The translations under genes were made by a program, and so were the position numbers. A stretch of DNA of 64,000 bases from Oncomelania hupensis (taxonomy: Eukaryota > Mollusca > Gastropoda > Littorinimorpha > Pomatiopsidae): assembly GCA_036898135.1 (NCBI GenBank), contig CM072525.1, positions 24,522,887 through 24,586,886 of the forward strand, written 5' to 3'. Shown here one piece after another: positions 49,037 through 62,623 of this stretch (positions within the stretch are counted from its first letter, which is position 1; every line of letters starts with the position of its first letter). The notes beneath the pieces are model-generated. The model worked only from the letters and a program-made list of their open reading frames with translations. It was not told where the DNA came from and ran no database searches.

Positions 49037-49754
49037 TTATTAGTCCGAAGAACAACATAACAGTACAACACAAACTTTAAGCTAGTAGTTGTATAAGTCC
49101 AAGGCCTCGAGTTTGTAACTAAATGGATCATTTTAGTCTAAGGGAGACTATTCTTGAGACATTATTTTGGAGTTCGAGCAGACGAATGTTGATTGCGTGA
49201 GAGGTATATAATATGGTTGTGCGACCTTCTTGCTTACCTCGAGGCAGTCTAGATTCAGTGACGGTAAGACTACTTGATCTTGTTCCTAATGTATGCCAAT
49301 ATGTCACCTGCAAATGTTTTACATTTGAGTTGTGTGTCGTTTCATAAGTACTAGTACTACTGCTACTGGCCATAAGCTGTACTCTGTTGAGGCCTACGAG
49401 TTTTCAAAGACAAAAGAGGAGACTTTGGAGGCTGTGATCTTATTATATTAAAAAACACCCTTTTTAATGCACTTTTGATATATATCTTTTAATTATGAAA
49501 TGTTATGTCATTCAGAAATTACATTTAAAAAACAGCAACCCAGATTCAAAGGGTTTTCAGTGTGATGAGAATAAATGCCAATGCCATTTTAATATATTAA
49601 TTAAATAAATTAAATTATTATTCCAAATGAATACCAACTTAATAACCTAATCCATCCCTAATAAATGAACAAAATGCTGCTACGATTATTCATAGTCTGT
49701 ATTTTGTTACAGGAGACGATCATATGTGTACTTTTCTGAATATCGACTGCACAG
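49037..49754. other. Non-coding stretch before the thioesterase-like exons
   Basis: AT-rich. I see no exon or clear repeat. Confidence 0.45.
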
Positions 49755-53391
<3,637 letters not shown>

Positions 53392-53477
53392 GTAAGGTTT
53401 AATATTATCAGTTTGATTTTCGTTTGGTTTAATTTAATTTTATTGACTCCCATGCATATGCATCGCAATGTGAGTCT

Positions 53478-53650
53478 GTGGCCTTGTGGCACAGTGGATT
53501 AGTTGCAAGTTTTCTATACCAAAGGTCGCAGGTTCGAACGTATGTGACTTAGATATGAGACTATTGAGGTTACCGAGGGTTTTTTCTGGGTACTTCTTCA
53601 TACCTGTCAAGGGGTTTTCGGGTTGTGGTGTAGCAATTTAACAGAAAAAC
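53478..53650 (+). mobile_element. tRNA-headed SINE
   Basis: A box 'tggcacagtggattagttgc' and B box 'ggtcgcaggttcgaac' (53524-53539), followed by the typical body 'ttaccgagggttttttctgg'. Not a functional tRNA. Confidence 0.65.
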
Positions 53651-54599
53651 CACAGCAAATGGAGGTTTGGTGTAGCACTAATGTGAATTACGCGATTCGC
53701 AACAAAACTGGAAACTTCTGCATCCAACATAAACACACACATCCAATGTGTTTACAAATTTATTGTAAAATCTTGTTAATGCACAACACTTTAGCTATTA
53801 CCATTATCATTATAAACATTTTCATCTACGTTTTTCAAAATAAAAGTGAAAACGCCAAAAAAAAAAAAATTAAACTTACAGACAGAAAATAAGCTAGGCA
53901 ATAAGCTAGGCAATCATAAAAAAAAAAACAAAAAAAAACAAGGGAGACAATCACTGACACAGAAAAAGCAGATGAACTTTTTTCCCCCAAACAAATTTGC
54001 TTATTCACAAAACATGGTTTACAATGCCAAGAAAAGAACTATCAGCATTGCACAAAAGCTTACACCAATTAATTTAATAAAAATATAACTAAATGGCAGC
54101 TGATATAATATGAAAGTAATCAAAGAAAAATGAATAATGTTAATAACATGAAACAAGTAAATAAAAAGAACAGTCCTATCAAAATGTACACAATGAATAA
54201 AAATTATCCATGGTCGTTTGAGTTTTTTAGGTGGAGGCTTTGCCATTTTTTTTGTTCAACTCCGTCTGTCTCTCCCTAACAAAGACTGATCGTAGACTGA
54301 AGTTCTGAACGAACATGTGTTGCGGAAGTGCGGTGCTTTTACTTATTGTCTTTAAACCGGACTCGACCGGAACAGACTACTTTCGCGCGAAACCCCCCCT
54401 GGTTAAAAAATATTATCGTCACTTTTGAAAAATTGCGTAGCAGCTTTGTGATACCCTGTAGCAATGGGAGCGCTACGCAAAAATCCGTAGCACTTGACAG
54501 GTATGCTTCTTTTTCCTCCCTCCCTTCAATATTGGTTTTGGATGCAGTCAATATAAAAATTAAACAAAATTCAAAACTAAAATTTTGGTTTCTAAAGAC
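53651..54599. other. Non-coding stretch before the LINE
   Basis: A-rich tracts near 53856-53868 and 53917-53939. No convincing exon. A short minus-strand ORF starting MAKPPPKKLKRPW at 54246 has no visible continuation. Confidence 0.4.
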
Positions 54600-54709
54600 T
54601 TCCGGTTGACGCTAACAGGCTGTGTACGACCCGAGCTCTACTGAATTTTGTGATTTTGCGGTGTTTACTGTGTCTTGTTGTGAGTTTTGTATTGTGTAAT
54701 TGTTGTCTC

Positions 54710-56140
54710 ATGGATCCTCAAGTAAGTGTAGCGTTGCTTTGCCTCTCTTTTTATGTTCGTTTGTTTACTCTATCGTTTTTTCGCTTCGTTCATTGTGCGA
54801 TCTCGCACCCACGTAGTCCGCCATTGTGTTCCGAAATTCCATCCACAAGCTACACACGCGATAAGCTATTGTCATTGAAGTCGAAATGTTCACGGCTTGC
54901 TCCCGACCTTGTGTTCCGATTAAAAGAGTTATCGATCGGCCGTCATTTGCCCAGAAAACGGACTAGTCGGGGAGGCAAACGTAAACAAAACATCTCGTCT
55001 ATCCCTGTTGTCCTTTCAAACAGATCGCCTATGCTTTCCAACACTGACCCCACGCTACATATTACGTCACACAATGAGTGTACCACTAGGCCTGAGAAAT
55101 ATCGCTGTAACACAGAAAATCTCATTCACATCAACCTCTCCCCTCAACCACTATCTTCACACCTCGATAGCCACAGCCCTTTACGCGTTGCATCATTCAA
55201 AGCTCAGTCATTGGGTCCTAACGAAAAACGTACGGCTTTGCGTGAATTCATCTCAGACACGCAGACTGACATCATGTTCATACAAGAAACCTGGTTTCGG
55301 CAGACTGGTGACGAGGGTAAATGCTCTGATTTAACCCCTTCTGGCTATTCTGTATGTTCGTTACCTCGCTCAAATCGTGGTGGAGGCCTCGCTATCATTT
55401 ACAGAAACAGTCTGTCCCGTCACCTTGGCTTCATCACAGACTTCGCATTCACTCACTCGTCCTTTGAAGTTGTTCACCTCAGTTTGTCCGTCCCACAGCA
55501 GAACATTCACTTCATATGCATATATCGCACCTTTCCAAGCAAGAAGAATAAATTAACTGATGCAATTTTTCACCAAGAATTTCCAGTACTGCTCGATTAT
55601 TGCAACACACTGTCAGGAACATACATAGTTTTAGGAGACATTAACTTTCACTTTGACCAACCCCAGCAACCTTCCACCGCAAAAATGATTGAACTTTTAG
55701 ATCAGTTTAGTCTTTCTCAGTCAGTCACAGAACCCACCCACAGCCGTGGTCACATCATAGATTGGGTTATGCATAGGCCTCAGGATAATGTGGTTAGATC
55801 AACTTCAGTCACCCAGGAATTAACATCTGACCATTTCTGTGTCGTGTGCGAACTAAACGTCGCAGCCCCCCCTCCTCCCCCCATGTTCAGGGAGGCTCGC
55901 AGCCTGCGTACCATGGATAGGGATGCTTTCAAGCAAGAGCTTACCGCTAAAGTGACCCCAGAACTCTGCCCCACTGTGGATCAGCTGAATAGTACACTTC
56001 ATGCGGTGCTTGATCGGCACGCCCCCGTGGCCCAGAAAAAGGTCAAGGCAACATGCTCAGCACCCTGGTACGAGTCTATCAAGGACGAGCTCTCCGAGGC
56101 GAAGAAACACCGACGCAAAGCAGAGAAAAAGTGGCTTTAA
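54710..56140 (+). CDS. LINE ORF2 N-terminal part, AP endonuclease
   Basis: From the ATG at 54710, 476 codons. A Cys-poor N-terminal region precedes the endonuclease: VASFKAQSLG, FIQETWF (QETW motif), GGGLAIIYR, YIVLGDINFHFD (GDxN), and TSDHFCVVCEL (SDH). It ends at an in-frame TAA in AEKKWL, directly followed by more coding sequence in the same frame. Confidence 0.85.
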   Translation: MDPQVSVALLCLSFYVRLFTLSFFRFVHCAISHPRSPPLCSEIPSTSYTRDKLLSLKSKCSRLAPDLVFRLKELSIGRHLPRKRTSRGGKRKQNISSIPVVLSNRSPMLSNTDPTLHITSHNECTTRPEKYRCNTENLIHINLSPQPLSSHLDSHSPLRVASFKAQSLGPNEKRTALREFISDTQTDIMFIQETWFRQTGDEGKCSDLTPSGYSVCSLPRSNRGGGLAIIYRNSLSRHLGFITDFAFTHSSFEVVHLSLSVPQQNIHFICIYRTFPSKKNKLTDAIFHQEFPVLLDYCNTLSGTYIVLGDINFHFDQPQQPSTAKMIELLDQFSLSQSVTEPTHSRGHIIDWVMHRPQDNVVRSTSVTQELTSDHFCVVCELNVAAPPPPPMFREARSLRTMDRDAFKQELTAKVTPELCPTVDQLNSTLHAVLDRHAPVAQKKVKATCSAPWYESIKDELSEAKKHRRKAEKKWL

Positions 56141-56263
56141 TCGGGTTTAGAAGTCAGCAAGCAGATTTTCACCGCTGCAAAAAAACGGGTCACTAAAATA
56201 GTCCAGACTGCCAAAACCCGGTACTTTAGCGACAGAATTAGCAGCAGCGAAACTTGTAAACAG

Positions 56264-58090
56264 TTGTTCAACATTTGCAATCAGCTAAGGGGTAAGAGCA
56301 ATGCAACATCACTCCCATCCACGCATCCACCATGTCAGCTACCAGATGTATTTTGTAATTATTTCACACAGAAAGTGGCTGACATAAGGGACGCTCTTGA
56401 CAGCCATGAGATCCCACTCATTAACCCATTCTCACCTTCCCTCACTACCGCAAAAATGGAAGTTTTTCAACCAGTAACAGAGCAAGAAGTCAAGAAAGTC
56501 ATCTTAAGCTCAAAACCAACATCTTGCTCTCTTGACCCCATTCCTACCCCCATGTTGATAGAGAATCTTGACCCTCTACTCCCGACCATTACCCACATTA
56601 TCAACGAGAGTCTGTCCTCTGGTGTTGTTCCGTCTGTGCTCAAAACGGCTGTCATCAAACCCCTCCTTAAAAAGCCAAGTTTAGACAAAAATAATCTAAA
56701 GAACTATAGACCTGTTTCAAACCTCTCCTTCCTGTCCAAAGTCATAGAAAAAATTGTTCTCAAACAACTGTTTGCCTACCTATATGATAACGCTTTACTT
56801 TGCCCCAACCAGTCTGCCTACCGACCCTTCCACAGCACTGAGACAGCCCTCCTAAAGGTAACCAACGATCTGTTGCTGGCCTTAGATAATGGTAACGTCT
56901 CCGTTCTCACCTTACTAGACCTCTCAGCCGCTTTTGACACAGTCGACCACCACATTCTCTTTAACACTATTCAACACTACTTTGGAATCTCCGGCTCGGT
57001 CCTGGCTTGGTTCCACTCATATCTTTCCGACAGATCACAAGCAGTCACTGTCGATGGCTGTTTCTCCAGCACAGCAGACTTGGTGTGCGGCATGCCTCAG
57101 GGTTCCGTTTTAGGGCCGGTGTTATTCACTCTGTACACCAAGCCACTGCTTCTCCTGCTTAGAAAGCATGCTGTTGAGAGTCAGTCATTTGCAGACGACA
57201 CACAACTTTATAAATCCACAGCCCCCTCTCTCATTAATTCCACTGTTCAGACTTTGGAGAACTGCATCACAGACATTAAGTCATGGATGACACGCAACAA
57301 GCTTAAGCTTAATGACGACAAAACCGAAGCCCTCCTCATTCACAAGCACAACACCTCCTCCTCACTCCCGCCTCTCCCAACATCGCTTACGGTAGGGACA
57401 ACAAACATTCAGTTCTCATCCTCAGCAAGAAATCTCGGCTACATTCTCTCCGATGACCTGTCCCTCAACAACCACATCTCCAACATCTGTCGCTCTGCAT
57501 ACACGGCCATACGCCAAATCAGCTCCTTTCGCCACTATCTTACGCTCACTGCCACCAAAACCCTAGTCTGCGCTCTTGTCCTTTCTCGTCTTGACTATTG
57601 CAACTCTCTCCTCGCTGGCTCCCCAAAACACATCATTGACAAGCTACAAAAGGTTCAGAACTCAGCAGCTAGACTAGTATTCCGAGCTAAGAAACGCGAT
57701 CACATCACACCTCTACTACATTCCCTTCACTGGCTTCCTGTGCAAGCACGCATAGAGTACAAACTCTCTGTTCTCTGTCACAACTTCTTCACAGATTCTT
57801 GTCCCTCCTACCTTGCTGATCTACTGTCTGTCTACTCCCCTTCACGCACTTTAAGATCTTCTGCAGACACTCGCACACTCAAGGTTCCCGTCACCCGCAC
57901 TAAGACATACGGCCAACGTACATTCGCTTACTCCGCACCTAAGCAGTGGAACTCCCCTCCCATATCCGCAACATACAATCAACACAAGCATTCAAAAAGG
58001 CCCTCAAAACCCACCTCTTCAAACTTCACTATTCAGAATGATCTGTATCCCGCTGCCATTCTCTCCTCTTTGTCTCTGTCTGATCTGTAA
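56264..58090 (+). CDS. LINE ORF2 C-terminal part, reverse transcriptase
   Basis: 608 codons, in the same frame as the endonuclease ORF. RT motifs: [80 protein letters not shown] (FADD in place of YADD), [10 protein letters not shown] and the C-terminal LHSLHWLPVQARIEYKLSVL. Coding sequence also fills the gap 56141-56263, so the ATG at 56264 is not a real start. Confidence 0.9.
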   Translation: MFNICNQLRGKSNATSLPSTHPPCQLPDVFCNYFTQKVADIRDALDSHEIPLINPFSPSLTTAKMEVFQPVTEQEVKKVILSSKPTSCSLDPIPTPMLIENLDPLLPTITHIINESLSSGVVPSVLKTAVIKPLLKKPSLDKNNLKNYRPVSNLSFLSKVIEKIVLKQLFAYLYDNALLCPNQSAYRPFHSTETALLKVTNDLLLALDNGNVSVLTLLDLSAAFDTVDHHILFNTIQHYFGISGSVLAWFHSYLSDRSQAVTVDGCFSSTADLVCGMPQGSVLGPVLFTLYTKPLLLLLRKHAVESQSFADDTQLYKSTAPSLINSTVQTLENCITDIKSWMTRNKLKLNDDKTEALLIHKHNTSSSLPPLPTSLTVGTTNIQFSSSARNLGYILSDDLSLNNHISNICRSAYTAIRQISSFRHYLTLTATKTLVCALVLSRLDYCNSLLAGSPKHIIDKLQKVQNSAARLVFRAKKRDHITPLLHSLHWLPVQARIEYKLSVLCHNFFTDSCPSYLADLLSVYSPSRTLRSSADTRTLKVPVTRTKTYGQRTFAYSAPKQWNSPPISATYNQHKHSKRPSKPTSSNFTIQNDLYPAAILSSLSLSDL

Positions 58091-58400
58091 GTGTATACAC
58101 GGCTGTACATATTTATACTGTTTTTCCTCCTGGGCCTAACCGGGCATATAAATAGCTGTGAATATGATTTTGCTATTCTATTTGTCTTTTCTGTCATTTG
58201 TGTACATAGTTGTAAATTGTAATTTGTGTACATAAGTGTAAATAATTTGTACCCTTACTGTTCTGTCTTTTGGTGTATTGTAGCGAAAGCGATGTTTTAT
58301 CGAGTGCATGTACTTATATGTAATGACTATGTAAAGCGTGGTGAGTCTGGTCATAGGCTGGAGTACCCGCTATATAAAAATCCGTTATTATTATTATTAT

Positions 58401-58575
58401 TTCCTTTTTGTCTTCTAATAGCGGATCTTCCTGCATTTACACCACATGTTTGACTGATAGATGTGTGTTTGTTGTGTTTTGAGAGTGGCTGAAACATATG
58501 TGAGCATGTATGTTGGTATAGTCTGCCGTGCTTTGAGCCTGAATGACGATTGTGGAAAAGTGTGTATATAGCATC

Positions 58576-58612
<37 letters not shown>
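58401..58612 (+). mobile_element. LINE/SINE 3'-end fragment with (ATT)n tail
   Basis: 'gtgctttgagcctgaatgac ... tgtgtatatagcatcc' followed by (ATT)n at 58577-58612. A second retroelement tail, different from the one at 58385. Confidence 0.5.
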
Positions 58613-58614
<2 letters not shown>

Positions 58615-59280
58615 TCACCCCTATATAAAACAGTTTCCAGATTTGTGCAAATGTGTGCAAGATGAGTCCTATATACTATTGTCACATCCACTGCCTCAAC
58701 AGTGGACACACCAGTGTGTGCTTCTCACAGGAGAACCACCACCACCCCCCTAAATAAACTAACTCATAAAACACCAGAGGGAACAATTACAACAATTTCA
58801 TTCACACAAAAACAAACTAACCGATATTTTTATATAACTAGCCTCCCCCTCACCCCCCCCCCCCCTTACCCTCCACCCCCTACCTTCTTCCCCCATCTCT
58901 TATACCCACAACCACACTTAACTATAATGAAAACAAAACCGGAAAACAAACAAGAATAAATAAGATAATGAATTTCTTTAAAGTCTTTCTTTCTACATCC
59001 TAAATTCCATAAAATCATAACTTGTCTTATTACTTGTTTGGTTTTTACTGGCTCAGTCAGTCAGAGTGTCAGGTTTAAGTTCTGTCAGTGTATTTTATTG
59101 TATTTATTCTGTATTGTATTTTATTGCATAAAGCCATGTTTGGTTTTGTGTTCATGTTTCTTACATCTTTTAGATATAAAATATATGTATGATTGTGTGT
59201 GTGAATGTGTGTGTGTGTTTTTTTTTAAATTCTATTGGACATGTACGAATTTTATTGTTTTGGCTGCTTATATTGATTTT
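58613..59280. other. Intergenic, low complexity in parts
   Basis: C-rich tract near 58846-58890 and T-rich/TG-rich sequence near 59185-59230. No gene. Confidence 0.45.
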
Positions 59281-59648
59281 GTGTGTGTTTGTGTAAGTCT
59301 CCTCTCTGAAAATCCTTATCGGGAAGAGAGGGGACTATAAACTGATACACATACATACATCGACCAAATGGTCTGGTAAATATGTATGATGAGGGCTTTT
59401 TAGCCCAATTTTATTGTCCTTAACGCTCATGCAATAGGACGTTAAGCATCGTTTTTCGTTCGTTGTGTGGGCATGTGTTAGATGTATGTAGTTTAATCCT
59501 TTGTTTTTTTTAAACTTATTTATTTCTTTTTATATATTCTATGTTTTAGTGTGTTGTACAGTCTCTTATTCTGCAAGTGCTTATGTGAGAGTATGCGTGT
59601 GAGCGCTTTGAGCAGACTTTTTTTTTTGGAATTGCGCTTTATAAAATA

Positions 59649-59650
<2 letters not shown>
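59281..59650 (+). repeat. Dispersed retroelement tail sequences
   Basis: The block 59286-59345 is inverted at 18651-18702, and 'ttaacgctcatgcaatagga' at about 59421-59440 recurs near 2465. The end 'gcgctttataaaataaa' leads into the AAT tract at 59651, like a LINE 3' end. Confidence 0.5.

Positions 59651-59729
<79 letters not shown>
59651..59729. repeat. (AAT)n(ATT)n palindrome
   Basis: About 13 AAT units pass directly into about 13 ATT units, a near-perfect self-complementary tract of 79 bases. Confidence 0.9.
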
Positions 59730-60560
59730 CCAATACAATTTCACGAGTGGCTGTAGAATTGTTAATTATTTCACTAATGAATTGTACAAGATATTAACTA
59801 TACACAATGCTTAACAATATAGTAAACAATGTAGCTTTTCTCCAATATTTATCATTGGTTACAAATTAAACAAGATGCTTGAATATATAGAAAATGACAC
59901 TCCTTAAACTAACTGTATAGGTGGTTTTATACAATTGGCAACTGACAATTTTTTTTTACATTCATTTGAGCAAATTCACAATGGAATAAGGAACATAACT
60001 TTTCCGTTACGGACTTTCTAAGTCAGAGTCCCGCTGGATGGCAGTCAGTGACCAGTGTGGTTCTCTCAGATGCTTGTCAGTTGAGGTGCCAGGTTGTGTT
60101 GTTATGGCTGAGGCCCACGCCATGACACACACAGCAAGGATAGTACAGTGCTTGTAAAGATGTCAGTTCCAATACACTAAGACATACACAAGAGTAAATT
60201 ATAGCATTATTAACCAACCAACATAGGAAAAATATCCACATACTCTGCTGCATCTTAATACACGTTACTACCCTTTTCCATTCTATCCATTATCATGGTT
60301 ATTTACAAATTACCTCCCTTTATTATAACTTGAAATGAACTTTTAAAAATTATTTCCCTTTACAACTGTTGAGAACAACTGATCAAATTTTATTTATAAA
60401 TGATAGATCTTTTCTTAATTGTTAAAGTTCATAGCTTGAACTTTTAGAAAGAACAAGAAAAAGACCAGGGCTCATGAACATGACCGGTTTTATTCCAAAA
60501 CTCAAGAAAAAGGGAAGGGAAATAACTCCCAGTTATGGCGATCATAAGCACATGATCATG
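59730..60560. other. Intergenic, no gene
   Basis: AT-rich. I found no exon or named repeat. Confidence 0.5.
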
Positions 60561-60561
60561 T

Positions 60562-60735
60562 GGGGCCGGGTAGCTCAGTTGGTAAGAGCGTCTTGCTAGT
60601 AACCGAAAGGTCGCTGGTTCGAATCCCGGATTGGTCAACGTGTGATCATATTATTTTCCCCTTTACCAACAACTGGCCTGCTGGTGTCAGTATAAATCGG
60701 TCCAGTAGTCACTTATATGCGAAAGTGTCGTGTGA
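60562..60735 (+). mobile_element. tRNA-Thr-like SINE
   Basis: Head GGGCCGGGTAGCTCAGTTGG (A box) with an anticodon-loop-like CTAGTAA and B box GGTTCGAATCC (60615-60625). Acceptor and T stems do not pair well, and a SINE body follows, so it is a tRNA-derived SINE, not a tRNA gene. Confidence 0.65.
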
Positions 60736-61430
60736 CTATAATCTACAAACAACAACAGCACATGATCGAGCAGTAATGTAACGTCCCCCATCGTTTAGCG
60801 AGTCCGAGATCAACAGAGTGCGTAAGTTCGGAACGCGTTCAGAAACCGCGAGCGAACGAATAGATCGAACGACACCGAAATACAAAGGGTTCGATTCAAA
60901 ATCGAGGGTCAAATAGTCTTTAGCTCACTAAAAATGTTTTTCGGTTCCGAGACATATTCCATGTATCTTAACTTGGCAATAAAATTATTTGACTTGACTT
61001 ATTCACCTCAAAGTCACATGGTCAACAAATGTAACCTTGACGTGAATAAGTCAAGTCAAGTCAAATAATTTTATTATTAGCCATATTTCATTTTTTGACT
61101 CGCATGCATAGCAATGTGTTGTATAATAGCATGCGCCTATGAAATGCATGACTCATTTAAATGACATGTTAATGACGTTAGAGAGGGGAAAAAAAAGAAT
61201 AAAATGGTTCTCCACAACTGGTTTCCTATGCTGAAGTCTCTTCACAAGTACGTCCACATTAATAACAACAACCCAACAAAAGACTCACCCACTCCCCACC
61301 CACCCTCCTCCCAGCCCTTCCCCTCTCCCAAACAAAACTTCCAGATTTGTGCAAATCTGTGTGTGTTGAGTCCTAAATAGTCCAAAAAATGACATTAAAA
61401 AAATAATAATTGTCTGTCTTTCCACCGCTG
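60736..61430. other. Intergenic sequence before gypsy-2
   Basis: No gene. Contains the inverted repeat 60978-61006 / 61042-61075 and C-rich sequence near 61286-61330. Confidence 0.5.
60978..61075. repeat. Long inverted repeat built on TTGAC units
   Basis: Left arm 60978-61006 (aataaaattatttgactt...) pairs with right arm 61042-61075. The right arm has one extra tcaag unit. The loop is about 35 bases. Confidence 0.8.
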
Positions 61431-62066
61431 TGTTACGTTGAAACGCGAACGAAATTATGCCGGAAGCGTGTACGATAGATCTAATCGTTTCGATTTGCAA
61501 AGTATTCAATAATAGAGTTTATTTACCTTTGATTTGAGTTTGCATTGTTGTTAGGAAAGGCTTTGTATAACGTTGATAATTTCCGTTAGTCGATATTGTT
61601 GTAGAATCTTCTGGATCGGCTTGTTTACTATCGATCGAAGATTCGGGATAATTGTAGAAATTTGAAGGAACGATCCGGAAGGAGAAATAATAATGTATGA
61701 CGTAAGTCAGTGATGACGATCTTTTATTCGATTGGTGGCAGTGCGTCATTTCTACATTGTTCGAAATTCTTCCGGAAGAGAGAGAGGTTATTTAATCGTG
61801 TGCCGAGATTGTTGTGGAGAGTAAAGTTGTTGATAGTGATTTGGAGAGTTGCTGTGAAAGTTGTTGAGTTGAATTGAGAATTGTATGCACTTGTTGATGT
61901 ATGCTGAATAAAAGTGGAAAACTTCATACGTCGACTTTGTGACTTGTATGCTGTTTGGACGGGCTGTGTGAATAAACGAATCTGAGTTACACAACTATCA
62001 GGAATTCAAGCATCGGGGCTGAATCAGATACTGATAGAAAACACCAACATCAAACAGAGTGTAACA
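61431..62066 (+). repeat. 5' LTR of gypsy-2
   Basis: 636 bp, TGTTACGTTG ... GAGTGTAACA, with a 6-bp inverted terminus (TGTTAC/GTAACA). AATAAA lies at 61907-61912. It is the template for the solo LTRs at 966, 2900 and 38666, and more distantly 21944 and 32232. The interior starts ttTTGGGGGTCAAGCC; a primer site probably begins at TGG (62070), with the tRNA unassigned. Confidence 0.9.
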
Positions 62067-62531
62067 TTTTGGGGGTCAAGCCGCGATTCACGCCATAGCC
62101 AAGGGTTCAACTGCTACAACAAGCGAGTCAACGTTACGAGAGGCAGTCATCGAGGGTAGCCGCCAACGAGTTGCGTCGAGAGGGGCCAACATACTGGGAC
62201 TACATCACCGATAGGTTCGGGTTGACTGCAAGGGCGTGTAGTCGCTGAAGAGTTGCTTCGTGAGCGAACAACAGATCGGGACTACGTGGCTACCGTAAGA
62301 CTACGTCGAGGGACAGTCTCGGAGCTACATCGCCAGTGTTACAGCGAGCGTCGAGCGGACGTCGCGTCTACTTCAGCACAGGAGCGTGTACATCAACACC
62401 AGCGTGGTGCAGCGTCGCATACGACGAGGACAGCGGGACCTGCGTCAACGAAGGCGACTAGTGGCAAGCATCAGCGCTACTGCAGAAAGCGTGCTGTTCT
62501 AGAACAGTCTAGAAAGGTACAGCACAGTCAA

Positions 62532-62615
62532 GAACTTTCCAGAAAAAAAAGAAGAAGAACTCTACAGTCAAGAACTTTCTAGAAAAAGAACTTTCCAGAA
62601 AAGAACTTTCCAGAA
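62532..62615 (+). promoter_or_regulatory. Four heat-shock-element-like sites before gag
   Basis: GAACTTTCCAGAA or GAACTTTCTAGAA at 62532-62544, 62572-62584, 62588-62600 and 62603-62615. Each matches the canonical nGAAnnTTCnnGAAn trimer. They arise from an imperfect tandem repeat in the leader, ending 8 bases before the gag ATG. Function is inferred only. Confidence 0.55.
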
Positions 62616-62623
62616 GCATCAAG

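Larger units (their letters stand above)
54600..58400 (+). mobile_element. Near-intact L2/CR1-like LINE, 3.8 kb
   Basis: Plus strand. Endonuclease and RT lie in one frame broken by a single TAA (56138-56140). The 3' UTR of about 300 bp ends 'acccgctatataaaaatccg' and a short (TTA)n at 58385-58400. Exact 5' end and target duplication were not found. Same type as the truncated LINE at 26804-28738. Confidence 0.85.

Noticed and set aside
60562..60637. A tRNA-Thr gene
   Set aside because: The A and B boxes are good but acceptor and T stems do not pair, and a SINE body follows.
62253..62582. Arg-rich 109-codon ORF in the gypsy-2 leader
   Set aside because: It has no ATG start, and composition follows the GC-rich leader repeats.
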